A stretch of DNA of 64,000 nt, taken from positions 1 through 64,000 of the forward strand of contig JAEWMJ010000032.1 of assembly GCA_023393165.1 (NCBI GenBank), in the 5' to 3' direction. Below the pieces are notes generated by a model. The model was not told the origin of the DNA. It did no database searches and saw nothing but the letters and a program-made list of their open reading frames with translations. The DNA comes from Bacillota bacterium (GTDB taxonomy: Bacteria; Bacillota; Clostridia; Christensenellales; Christensenellaceae). The translations under genes and the position numbers were made by a program. Of the stretch, positions 41,842 to 49,414 are shown in pieces. Position 1 is the stretch's first letter. The number at the start of each line of letters is the position of its first letter.

Positions 41842-42963
41842 ATGATTTACTTGGATTACGCGGCCAATACGCCGGTCTGTGAAGAGGTTCTTAAAATATT
41901 TGCGGAAGTGTCGCGGGATTACACGGCAAACCCGAATTCCCCGCACACCCTTGGGATGAGGGCAAAAAACAAGCTGGACGAATGCACCGGACAGATAAAG
42001 CAGCTGCTTCAGGCCCCCGGATACGAAGTGGTTTATACGTCGGGCGCAAGCGAATCGAATAACCTTGCAATCAAAGGCGCGGCAAAAAAGTTAAGGCATG
42101 CAGGAAAACATATTATTACAACCTACCTGGAGCATTCCTCGGTAAACGGAGCCATGGAGTACCTTGCGGGCGAAGGCTTTGAAGTGGATTATGTGGATAT
42201 CACACGGGACGGCCTGGTGGATACGGAACATTTACGCGAACTGCTGCGAAAGGATACGGTATTGGTGTCCATATGCTGTGTGGACAGCGAAATCGGCCTC
42301 CGGCAGGAAATTTCCCGGATAGGCGGAATCCTTTCGGAACGCCCGGGATGCATCTTTCATGTGGACGCAACCCAGGCGGTGGGAAAAATCCCGGTATCCC
42401 TGGATCATGTGGATCTTCTTACATTTGCTCCCCATAAATTTTACGGCCTGAACGGCTGCGGGGTGCTTTTAAAAAAACAAAATATATTTTTAGAGCCGCT
42501 CATCCACGGCGGGATCAGCACAACGCCCTACCGCAGCGGTACTCCGGCGCTGGGGCTGATTGCCTCTACGGCAAAAGCCCTGGAACTGGCAGCAGCCGGC
42601 ATGGAAAAGAATTATTTATATGCGGAAGGATTAAACAAATATTTAAGGGATTCGCTTGGGCGCTTTCCACAGATCCGGATCAACTCAACCGCCGCTTCCG
42701 TACCGTTTATATTGAATATCAGCATACCCGGAATGAATACCGGACTGCTTCAGGCGGAACTTGATAAAATGGGCGTATGCCTGTCCACAAAATCGGCATG
42801 CTGCGCACCCGCTTCGGTTTCAAGGCCGGTTTACGCCCTTACGCGCGATAAAAAGGCGGCGCTCGCAACCCTGCGGATCAGCCTGAGCCATCTGACCGCC
42901 CGGGAAGAAATCGATATATTTCTGGAAAAATTTTCAGACTGCTTACACAAACTTGCAAAATAA
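41842..42963 (+). CDS. Cysteine desulfurase, NifS/IscS-like
   Basis: A 373-residue PLP enzyme that removes sulfur from cysteine as a protein-bound persulfide. MIYLDYAANTPV at the start, YTSGASESNNLAIKG, FHVDATQAVGK, the PLP Lys in TFAPHKFYGLNGCG and the catalytic Cys in LSTKSACCAPAS. The active-site loop is short with two neighbouring cysteines, as in the NifS-like group. Its gene lies 9 bp upstream of a TtcA-like gene, so it probably delivers sulfur for tRNA thiolation rather than for general Fe-S assembly (no iscU follows). The ATG at 41842 has AAGGCGAAG upstream. Confidence 0.93.
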   Translation: MIYLDYAANTPVCEEVLKIFAEVSRDYTANPNSPHTLGMRAKNKLDECTGQIKQLLQAPGYEVVYTSGASESNNLAIKGAAKKLRHAGKHIITTYLEHSSVNGAMEYLAGEGFEVDYVDITRDGLVDTEHLRELLRKDTVLVSICCVDSEIGLRQEISRIGGILSERPGCIFHVDATQAVGKIPVSLDHVDLLTFAPHKFYGLNGCGVLLKKQNIFLEPLIHGGISTTPYRSGTPALGLIASTAKALELAAAGMEKNYLYAEGLNKYLRDSLGRFPQIRINSTAASVPFILNISIPGMNTGLLQAELDKMGVCLSTKSACCAPASVSRPVYALTRDKKAALATLRISLSHLTAREEIDIFLEKFSDCLHKLAK

Positions 42964-42972
42964 GAGGTAACC

Positions 42973-43827
42973 ATGGAACAACGCCAGGACGTCCAAAAGA
43001 GTATAATAAAAAAATTCCGCAAAGAAATATGGAAAAACTTTATTTCCGCGGTAGTTCAATACGAACTTATAAAAGAAAACGATAAAATCGCCGTGTGCAT
43101 CTCGGGCGGCAAGGATTCCATGCTGATGGCCAAATGCATGCAGGAACTGCAAAAACACGGCAAATACCATTTTGATCTTGAATTTTTGGTAATGGACCCG
43201 GGGTATAACCAGATCAACCGGCAGACCATCCTCCGTAACGCGGAATTCCTTGATATTCCCATCAAAATGTTTGAAACACAGATATTCGATATTGTCGCAA
43301 CGGTGGAAGAATCGCCCTGTTACCTCTGCGCCCGGATGCGGCGCGGTTTCCTCTACAGTCACGCGAGAGACCTTGGATGCAACAAGATCGCCTTGGGACA
43401 CCATTTTGACGATGTGATCGAAACCATACTCATGAGCATGCTGTACGCGGGCGAAATCAAAACGATGATGCCCAAGCTGAAAAGCACAAATTTTCCGGGG
43501 ATGGAATTGATCCGCCCCATGTACAAGGTACGCGAGGCGGATATCATCAGATGGAAGCAATATCACGATCTTTCGTTTATCCAGTGCGCCTGCCGGTTCA
43601 CCGAAAACTGCGTTTTAGGAGACGATGGCGTGGGTTCCAAGCGGAAGGAAATGAAAGCGCTTGTCAAAAGGTTTCGGCAGAACAATCCCTATATTGACGC
43701 AAACATAATGAACAGCGTTCATAACGTCAATCTGGAAACCGTTATCGGATACCGGGACCGGAACGGGCGTTACAGCTTTTTGGATAAATACGGAGAAAAA
43801 GGTTATTTCTCAGGAGAAGAAAAATAA
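42973..43827 (+). CDS. TtcA/TilS-family PP-loop ATPase, probable tRNA thiolase
   Basis: A 284-residue ATP pyrophosphatase. The PP-loop SGGKDS (44-49) activates the tRNA base by adenylation. The pair CYLC (Cys116, Cys119) with the later CACRF and ENC cysteines matches the 4Fe-4S and active-site cysteines of TtcA-like proteins. The GHHFDDVIETILMSMLYAGE stretch is typical of this family. TtcA makes 2-thiocytidine-32 in tRNA; the clostridial branch may have another target. It is cotranscribed with the cysteine desulfurase 9 bp upstream. The ribosome site AAGAGG lies before the ATG at 42973. Its 3' end overlaps the convergent flavodoxin-fold reductase gene by 25 bp. Confidence 0.9.
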   Translation: MEQRQDVQKSIIKKFRKEIWKNFISAVVQYELIKENDKIAVCISGGKDSMLMAKCMQELQKHGKYHFDLEFLVMDPGYNQINRQTILRNAEFLDIPIKMFETQIFDIVATVEESPCYLCARMRRGFLYSHARDLGCNKIALGHHFDDVIETILMSMLYAGEIKTMMPKLKSTNFPGMELIRPMYKVREADIIRWKQYHDLSFIQCACRFTENCVLGDDGVGSKRKEMKALVKRFRQNNPYIDANIMNSVHNVNLETVIGYRDRNGRYSFLDKYGEKGYFSGEEK

Positions 43828-44471
43828 TCTTTCCTCGCAAAGCGCGCGCCCATATCGTAAGCTTTTCTTAAGTCCTCAGGAAAAACTTCCTTTCTTCTCT
43901 TCATTTTGTCTTCTCCGCTGAAAGATGTGACTTCGTATTTGGAATAGTCGTCGAACTGGTAAGTATCGGTTACAAAAAGCGGTTCGCATTCCCCGAATGA
44001 CCTTGCCAGCGCCATTTCCGTGACCTTCAAGCTCCGTTCGTATCCCGCTTCCGCCATGCGGTCTTCATTTACGTTCATGGTGTAAATAAAGCTTGTCGGA
44101 ATCTTCCTTCCAAAAAGGCTGCTGTAATTTTTGTCATATACCAGATACTGAAACATCAGCCGTTCCAGAAACGAGCGCATCTCCCCCGTAGTCCCGCCAA
44201 AATAAATGGGAGACCCCAGTATCAGCGCGTCCGCTTCCTCAATCTTTTGCAGTATAGGCGAAAGATCATCCCTGTATCCGCATTTTCCGTAGCTCTTTCC
44301 GCCCCTCAGCTTACAGGCAAAGCAGCTTGTGCATCCTTTGTATGCATAATCGTACAGATGGACCAGTTCGGTTTCGGCTCCCTGCGCCGCCGCGCCGGAA
44401 AGCGCGTTTTCAAGCAGTATGGCCGTATTCCAGCTTTTTCGCGGGCTTCCGTTTACGGCAATTACTTTCAT
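43803..44471 (-). CDS. NAD(P)H-dependent FMN reductase (flavodoxin fold)
   Basis: A 222-residue protein: MKVIAVNGSPRKSWNTAILL is the flavin-phosphate loop, and GCTSCFACKLRGGKSYGKC brings four cysteines, as in iron-sulfur flavoproteins and multimeric flavodoxins. GSPIYFGGTTGEMRSFLERL is the second flavin loop. The start is ATG 44471 with GGAGG upstream. It is 35 bp downstream of a nitroreductase gene and probably in the same transcript, giving two flavin reductases under an ArsR-type regulator. Physiological substrate unknown; quinone or nitroaromatic reduction is usual for such pairs. Confidence 0.88.
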   Translation of the reverse strand: MKVIAVNGSPRKSWNTAILLENALSGAAAQGAETELVHLYDYAYKGCTSCFACKLRGGKSYGKCGYRDDLSPILQKIEEADALILGSPIYFGGTTGEMRSFLERLMFQYLVYDKNYSSLFGRKIPTSFIYTMNVNEDRMAEAGYERSLKVTEMALARSFGECEPLFVTDTYQFDDYSKYEVTSFSGEDKMKRRKEVFPEDLRKAYDMGARFARKDYFSSPEK

Positions 44472-44506
44472 TTTAATTTCCTCCAAAATTTGTTGTTGTT
44501 TCAAAT

Positions 44507-45061
44507 CTACCTTATATAATTTATTACGTCCTTATTCCTTTCAGGACCTGCTTTTGTTTCCTCATCCGCCTTGTAGCCGAACGCCACTGCGTAAAAGGGT
44601 TCATATCCTTCCGGGATCCCGAGTTTGGCCGCAGCTCCATCCAGCCGCAGATAGTAATTCATTAATCCCAGCCATACAGAGCCGATATTCAGGCTCTCCG
44701 CGGCAATCAGCATGTTCTCAATCGCCGCGGCACAGTCCACCTGCCAGGCCATCCCGTCTTTCCTTCCCGAAACCACGATCAGCGTCGGCGCATCATAGAT
44801 GACTTTATAATTTGGGTTTAAGCCCCAGCTGTGTATCCAGTCCACATCCGACTTTGCCATTTCTTCTTTTGCCTTTTCATTCATAAGGCTCAGCAGTTCG
44901 GGGTTTTGGATCACCGTAAAATGCCAGGGCTGCTCGTTATGCGCGGTGGGCGCATACATACCGGCTTCAAGTATCATTTCCAGATCCGCCTCGCTGATCT
45001 GTTCCGGTTTGTACCGCCTGACGCTTCTTCTGTTTTTGATGGCTTTTAAAACTTCATTCAT
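44507..45061 (-). CDS. Nitroreductase-family FMN protein
   Basis: A 184-residue flavoenzyme of the nitroreductase family: EVLKAIKNRRSVRRYKPEQIS (FMN phosphate site), MYAPTAHNEQPWHFTVI, and GSVWLGLMNYY with a C-terminal VAFGYKADE. It usually reduces quinones, flavins or nitro-compounds with NAD(P)H. Between the two ATGs, the second (45061) is the better start: GGAG then lies seven bases upstream. The gene is divergent to an ArsR-family gene, with a 26-bp perfect palindrome between them, so it is very probably regulated by that protein. Confidence 0.9.
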   Translation of the reverse strand: MNEVLKAIKNRRSVRRYKPEQISEADLEMILEAGMYAPTAHNEQPWHFTVIQNPELLSLMNEKAKEEMAKSDVDWIHSWGLNPNYKVIYDAPTLIVVSGRKDGMAWQVDCAAAIENMLIAAESLNIGSVWLGLMNYYLRLDGAAAKLGIPEGYEPFYAVAFGYKADEETKAGPERNKDVINYIR

Positions 45062-45081
45062 AAACATACTCCATTTTGTTC

Positions 45082-45134
45082 AATAGTTCAAATATATTTG
45101 AACTATTTCAATATATCATTGGATATGGTATAAT
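45082..45134. promoter_or_regulatory. ArsR operator palindrome and divergent promoter
   Basis: A perfect 26-bp palindrome (45082-45107; half-site AATAGTTCAAATA) lies between the nitroreductase and arsR genes. On the plus strand TTTCAA (45106-45111), 17 bp and TATAAT (45129-45134) form a promoter for arsR, with the palindrome touching the -35 box. The palindrome is of the size usual for ArsR/SmtB proteins. It is likely the site through which the regulator controls itself and the divergent flavin reductase operon. Confidence 0.8.
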
Positions 45135-45182
45135 GCAAGCAGATTTTTAAAATAATGAAAACTTTTCAGGAGGGCAAAATAC

Positions 45183-45482
45183 TTGCAGGAATTATTTCAT
45201 CCGAATATGGATCAGCTGAACTTATCCACCGTTCTCAGCGCGTTAAGCGATCCCATACGGCTTCAGATCATCAAAAATCTGGCCCAAATGGAAGAAACCA
45301 CATGCTCGTGCTGCAACGTCAACCTGCCGAAATCCGTACTGTCCCACCATTTCAAGGTGCTACGGGATTCGGGACTGATCAACGTACGCATTGAAGGAAA
45401 ACAGCGTTTTTTATCCATTCGCTACAAGGAACTGGAAGAGAGGTTTCCCGGTTTATTGAAAGCCATAATGAAGAATATATAA
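45183..45482 (+). CDS. ArsR/SmtB-family transcriptional regulator
   Basis: A 99-residue winged-helix repressor. The core LSDPIRLQIIKNLAQMEET... LPKSVLSHHFKVLRDSGLINVRIEGKQRFLSIR is standard ArsR. A CSCC group (in TCSCCNV) just before the recognition helix gives four thiolates that could sense metal, arsenite or an electrophile, although it differs from the ELCVCDL motif of ArsR. A TTG start at 45183 is chosen because AGGAGGG lies eight bases upstream and no ATG fits. Divergent to the nitroreductase gene with the 26-bp palindrome between. The targets are probably the two flavin reductases. Confidence 0.88.
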   Translation: MQELFHPNMDQLNLSTVLSALSDPIRLQIIKNLAQMEETTCSCCNVNLPKSVLSHHFKVLRDSGLINVRIEGKQRFLSIRYKELEERFPGLLKAIMKNI

Positions 45483-45574
45483 GCCTTGGCCATTCCAAAT
45501 TATTTTTAAAAAAATATTCCATTATTTGTTTGAACGAAAACCTTAAAAAAATAGCTTCATTTTTAAATTAATAT

Positions 45575-45604
45575 TAAGTTTTACCGAAAAAATTACGATA
45601 TAAT
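45575..45604 (+). promoter_or_regulatory. Candidate sigma-D (flagellar/chemotaxis) promoter
   Basis: TAAG (45575-45578), 15 bp, TACGATAT (45594-45601), close to the sigma-D consensus TAAA-N15-GCCGATAT, 105 bp before the chemoreceptor. It also overlaps a TATAAT at 45599-45604 that could act as a sigma-A -10 box. The sigma-D reading is supported by the type of gene but not proven. Confidence 0.45.
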
Positions 45605-45708
45605 ACTGGAATAGGTGCTTTTAGTAATTATTGTTATATGACGCCTTATTTTTATGTCTGCATGGTTATGTAAACATATTTTTATTTATATAGAAAGGGT
45701 TGATCTCA

Positions 45709-47691
45709 ATGAAGAACACGAAAATTGGAACCAGGTTTTTTGTTGCTTTTTTGGTCGCTATTATCGGAATTGCAGCCGTCGCATGCTTTGGCTTTTATGT
45801 AATCCGCTTCCAGCCCAACTTTGACAGCAATCTGATGAGTTTGGTGCTCGTCGGCATAGCTGCTGCCGTGGGAGTCATTACATTGCTGCTTGGCCTGACG
45901 GCGACGCGCAAAGTCACAAAACCGGTTCAGAAACTGGTTGACGCGGCGGATATGCTGGCCAAAGGAGATACGGATATACAGATCGATATAAGCAGCCGGG
46001 ATGAAATAGGCATGCTTGTAAAATCTTTTGGAGAGGTGGTCTCCTCCATCAAACTGCTGGCTGCGGATGCAAATATGCTCTCGGCAGCCGCCATTGCGGG
46101 AGATTACAATACGCGCGCGGATGCGGAAAGGCACCAGGGAGACTATAAAAACATCGTGACCGGCGTGAACGCAACCCTGGACGCCATGTCGGAAAAAGTA
46201 TTCTGGTTCGAGAGCCTGCTGGATTCACTGCCCTGGCCCATTTCGGTCACCGATATGAATATGGACTGGACATTTATAAATACGGCCGTTGAAGACATGC
46301 TGGGCAAACCGCGCAAGGAAGTCTTAGGCCTGCCCTGTTCAAACTGGGGATCCAGCATGTGCGGCACGCATGACTGCAATATCAGGCAGATGGAAAGAGG
46401 CACTCCCTCCATCGTATTTGTCGACGGGGACGAATTCCACCAGGTGGATACCTGCTATATCCACGACAGCCGCGGCGAGAAGATCGGGCACGTTGAACTG
46501 GTGCGCGATATTACGCCCCAGTCGCGCGCGTCCCAGTACAGCATGAATGAAGTGAAAAAAATCGCAAACAACTTGAAACAGCTGAAAGAAGGAAACTTAA
46601 AGCTTACTCTGGAGGTTGGCGAAGGCGACAAGTATACAAAACAGGAACGTGAAAACTTTGAAGAAATCAGCCTCAACTTTAAGGAAGCAGTGGAGACAAT
46701 AGAGGGTTACATCCGCGAACTGTCATCTGTACTGAGCAAATTTGCGGACGGCGACCTGACGCACGATATTACAAATGAATACAAGGGCGATTTCGCGGCC
46801 CTTAAGGGCTCGATCAACCGGATCGTGAGCGAGCTTAACCGGATATTTGTTGAAATCAATACGTCCGCCGAACAGGTGGCGCAGGGAGCGCAGCAGGTTT
46901 CCGTCGGAAACCAGGCGATTTCTCAGGGAGCCACGGAACAGGCAAGCTCTATAGAAGAACTTTCCTCCACCATCACCGTGATTGCGGAGCAAACAAAGCT
47001 CAACGCTGAAAATGCGACCCAGTCCAATGAAATGGCCATGGCTGCCAAGGAAGCCGCTGCGCAGGGCAACCGGCAGATGGGCGATATGCTGAAATCAATG
47101 GAAGAGATAAACGAATCTTCCGAAAATATTTCCAAGATCATCAAGGTAATAGACGATATTGCCTTCCAGACAAACATATTGGCTTTGAACGCCGCTGTTG
47201 AAGCCGCACGCGCGGGCGTGCACGGCAAAGGGTTTGCCGTGGTTGCAGAGGAAGTCAGAAACCTGGCGGCCAGAAGCGCGCAGGCGGCCAAGGAAACCGC
47301 CGAGCTGATCGAAGGTTCCATGAATAAAGTTGAAGCCGGTACAAAGATTGCGAAAGAAACCGCCGACGCCCTTTCCCGGATCGTGGAAAGCGTTGACGAG
47401 ACTGTGAAGCTGGGCGAAAAAATCGCGGTCGCATCCAAGGAACAGTCCCAGGGCATCAACCAGATCAACCAGGGCATTGAACAGATGTCCACGGTGGTAC
47501 AGTCCAACTCAGCCACCTCCGAAGAGGGCGCCGCGTCCAGCCAGGAACTTTCCGCACAGGCCGCGCTGCTGAAAGGAAAGATCGGCGTATTTAAGCTGAA
47601 GAAGCAGGGCGAATCCAAAAAAACAGCCGAAAAAGAATCATTCAAGCAGCTTGAGGACCATGATTTTAAAGACAATTCAATGAAATATTAA
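45709..47691 (+). CDS. Methyl-accepting chemotaxis protein with cysteine-bearing PAS domain
   Basis: A 660-residue chemoreceptor. Two transmembrane helices (about 9-30 and 41-65) enclose only about 12 outer residues, so sensing is not by a periplasmic domain. A HAMP segment (about 66-120), a PAS-like domain (about 165-270) with cysteines in LPCSNWGSSMCGTHDCNIRQ, a further HAMP-like stretch (about 290-370) and the MA signalling domain (about 380-620) with the conserved hairpin tip DIAFQTNILALNAAVEAARAG follow. The PAS cysteines may hold a metal or redox-active ligand. It guides swimming or related signalling through CheA/CheW. The start is ATG 45709; the frame from 45700 begins at a TTG. Possibly transcribed by sigma-D. 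Confidence 0.92.
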   Translation: MKNTKIGTRFFVAFLVAIIGIAAVACFGFYVIRFQPNFDSNLMSLVLVGIAAAVGVITLLLGLTATRKVTKPVQKLVDAADMLAKGDTDIQIDISSRDEIGMLVKSFGEVVSSIKLLAADANMLSAAAIAGDYNTRADAERHQGDYKNIVTGVNATLDAMSEKVFWFESLLDSLPWPISVTDMNMDWTFINTAVEDMLGKPRKEVLGLPCSNWGSSMCGTHDCNIRQMERGTPSIVFVDGDEFHQVDTCYIHDSRGEKIGHVELVRDITPQSRASQYSMNEVKKIANNLKQLKEGNLKLTLEVGEGDKYTKQERENFEEISLNFKEAVETIEGYIRELSSVLSKFADGDLTHDITNEYKGDFAALKGSINRIVSELNRIFVEINTSAEQVAQGAQQVSVGNQAISQGATEQASSIEELSSTITVIAEQTKLNAENATQSNEMAMAAKEAAAQGNRQMGDMLKSMEEINESSENISKIIKVIDDIAFQTNILALNAAVEAARAGVHGKGFAVVAEEVRNLAARSAQAAKETAELIEGSMNKVEAGTKIAKETADALSRIVESVDETVKLGEKIAVASKEQSQGINQINQGIEQMSTVVQSNSATSEEGAASSQELSAQAALLKGKIGVFKLKKQGESKKTAEKESFKQLEDHDFKDNSMKY

Positions 47692-47706
47692 AGCATAAAA
47701 GCATAC

Positions 47707-47732
47707 AAAAAAAGCGCCCAGGCGCTTTTTTT
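47707..47732. terminator. Bidirectional terminator after the chemoreceptor gene
   Basis: Perfect 12-bp stem AAAAAAAGCGCC / GGCGCTTTTTTT with a two-base loop CA as drawn (in practice a loop of four or more with a shorter stem). 15 bp after the stop. Confidence 0.85.
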
Positions 47733-47756
47733 ATACTAATTTCTATCTTTTCGTCT

Positions 47757-47878
47757 GAAGGTTGCTGAAAAGCCCAAATACGAGGCATTTCAAGCATTGC
47801 GATGAAAGCGTAGTAAAGCCTACGCTGAAGAGCACGCGGAGAAATAACAAAGTAGTTGGGCTTTATCAGCAACCTGAA
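47757..47878. repeat. Dispersed palindromic element, copy D
   Basis: 122 bp, more diverged in the centre (CGAGGCATTTCAAGCATTG). Ends GGTTGCTGAAAAGCCC and GGGCTTTATCAGCAACC, so a nearly perfect terminal stem. Its right end touches the stop codon of the iron alcohol dehydrogenase gene (47879). Confidence 0.88.
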
Positions 47879-49054
47879 CTACAGGCACAGACGGTATATC
47901 TCCGCTATCTCCTCTTTTCCCAGTTCAATAAAGCTTTGCAGCTTGCGTTCGCCGAAAAACGTGCATTTCTCAGCCATAAATTCTATTTTATCTTCTCCGA
48001 TCCCCACATCGGCAAGGCTCAGAGGCATGCCCAGCGATTTAAAATACGCTTTGGTCGCTTCTATGCCGGCCCGTACGGTTCTTTCCGGATGCTCAAAATC
48101 CTCCTCGCAGTTCCAGATCCGGACAGCGTACTGCACAAGGCGTTTCAGATTGTAACGGCTCAGGTAGGTCAGATAAGCGGGCCATACCACCGCCAGCCCG
48201 GCACCGTGCGTGATTTTCTCATCCAGGCCGCTCATTTCATGCTCCAATTGATGCGCGTTCATTCCATATTTCTTTCCGGCGCCCATCAGCCCGTTATGCG
48301 AAAGACTGCCCGCCCACATAAGGGTCGCCCGCGCTTCATAATCCCGCGGATTTTCCATCACAATTCTTCCCGCGCCGATGACGGATTTTACAAGGCCTTC
48401 CGCCAGTCTGTCCGCAAGATCGTTGTTTTCGTTTTGCGCTAGGTACCGCTCAAGCGTATGCATCATGATATCCACGATACCGGCCGCCGTCTGGTAAGGA
48501 GGCACGGTATATGTGAGTTCCGGATTCATTATGGCAAACAAAGGCCGGTTAAAGGGCGTGCCCAGTCCTCTTTTTGTTCCGGTCGTCTCGTCCGACAAAA
48601 CGGCGCTGTCGCTGGTTTCGCTTCCCGCGGCGGCAATGGTCAGCACCACGCCAAATGGCATTGTTGCGGTGACGGGCGCTTTTTTGGTTACGATGTCCCA
48701 GGGATCCGCCCCGGTTGCGACGGAATGCGCGGCGATCTTTGCGGAATCGAGTGCGCTTCCTCCCCCTACCACTAAAATAAAATCAAACCCTTCCCGCTTG
48801 ATATAGTCCGCCGTTTCCCTGCAGAAGCCCAGCGTCGGGTTGGGCTGCACGCCGCCTTTTTCCGAAAACGAAACGCCGTTTTCCTGGAGCGTCTTTTTTA
48901 TCTGAGCCATAAGGCCGCTTTTGATGCAGCTCTGGCCGCCATAATACAAAAACACTTTATTGAATCCGTATTCCTTTATGATCCGCCCCGCCTCAAGCTG
49001 CGTGTCTTTTCCGAATATCACCCTTGTGGGAGTATGCAGTTCAAAGTTAATCAT
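47879..49054 (-). CDS. Iron-containing alcohol dehydrogenase (butanol-dehydrogenase type)
   Basis: A 391-residue NAD(P)H-dependent group III alcohol dehydrogenase. NAD-binding: VVGGGSALDSAKIAA. Iron ligands: Asp and His in GIVDIMMHTLERY, His in NAHQLEHEM and in KITHGAGLAVVWP. The closest family is BdhA/YugJ-like, which reduces aldehydes (butanal, methylglyoxal and others). It is the only gene of its transcript and is framed by two copies of the dispersed element: copy D touches its stop, copy E lies 237 bp before its start. The usual role is disposal of reducing power as alcohols. Confidence 0.93.
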   Translation of the reverse strand: MINFELHTPTRVIFGKDTQLEAGRIIKEYGFNKVFLYYGGQSCIKSGLMAQIKKTLQENGVSFSEKGGVQPNPTLGFCRETADYIKREGFDFILVVGGGSALDSAKIAAHSVATGADPWDIVTKKAPVTATMPFGVVLTIAAAGSETSDSAVLSDETTGTKRGLGTPFNRPLFAIMNPELTYTVPPYQTAAGIVDIMMHTLERYLAQNENNDLADRLAEGLVKSVIGAGRIVMENPRDYEARATLMWAGSLSHNGLMGAGKKYGMNAHQLEHEMSGLDEKITHGAGLAVVWPAYLTYLSRYNLKRLVQYAVRIWNCEEDFEHPERTVRAGIEATKAYFKSLGMPLSLADVGIGEDKIEFMAEKCTFFGERKLQSFIELGKEEIAEIYRLCL

Positions 49055-49290
49055 ATATATCCCCCGTCTTTATGGATTTTTAAGCCGATACTACAGGCCG
49101 TATTTATTATAACAGTTTTTTCCGGTATGCGCATCCGCCCCTCTTTTAGCATACCCAAACCCTATGGTTATTTTCTTAACAAATATAATAGTCAAGAACA
49201 AAAAAACCGCCTTTTAAAAAAGACAGCCGTACTTTATAACAAACTATCATTTATATCAACTTAATGTTATATAATTTCTCCTCTATTTAT
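49055..49290. other. Intergenic region upstream of the iron alcohol dehydrogenase
   Basis: Part of the 360-bp gap 49055-49414. It is AT-rich, with no gene; the right part of the gap is repeat copy E. A promoter for the alcohol dehydrogenase should be here, but I see no clear box. Confidence 0.45.
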
Positions 49291-49411
49291 GAAGATTGCT
49301 GAAAAGCCCAAATACAAGGCATTTTGAGCACTGTGACGCAAGCGTAGTTTGTCTACGCTGAGGAACAGGCGGAAAAATAACAAAGTAGTTGGGCTTTATC
49401 AACAGTCTGAA
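49291..49411. repeat. Dispersed palindromic element, copy E
   Basis: 121 bp. Ends GATTGCTGAAAAGCCCAA and TTGGGCTTTATCAACAGTC; conserved CAAGGCATTTTGAGCA, hairpin GCGTAG/CTACGC and GCGGAAAAATAAC. Its right end is 3 bp before the stop of the Gfo/Idh/MocA gene (49415). Confidence 0.88.
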
Positions 49412-49414
49412 TAT

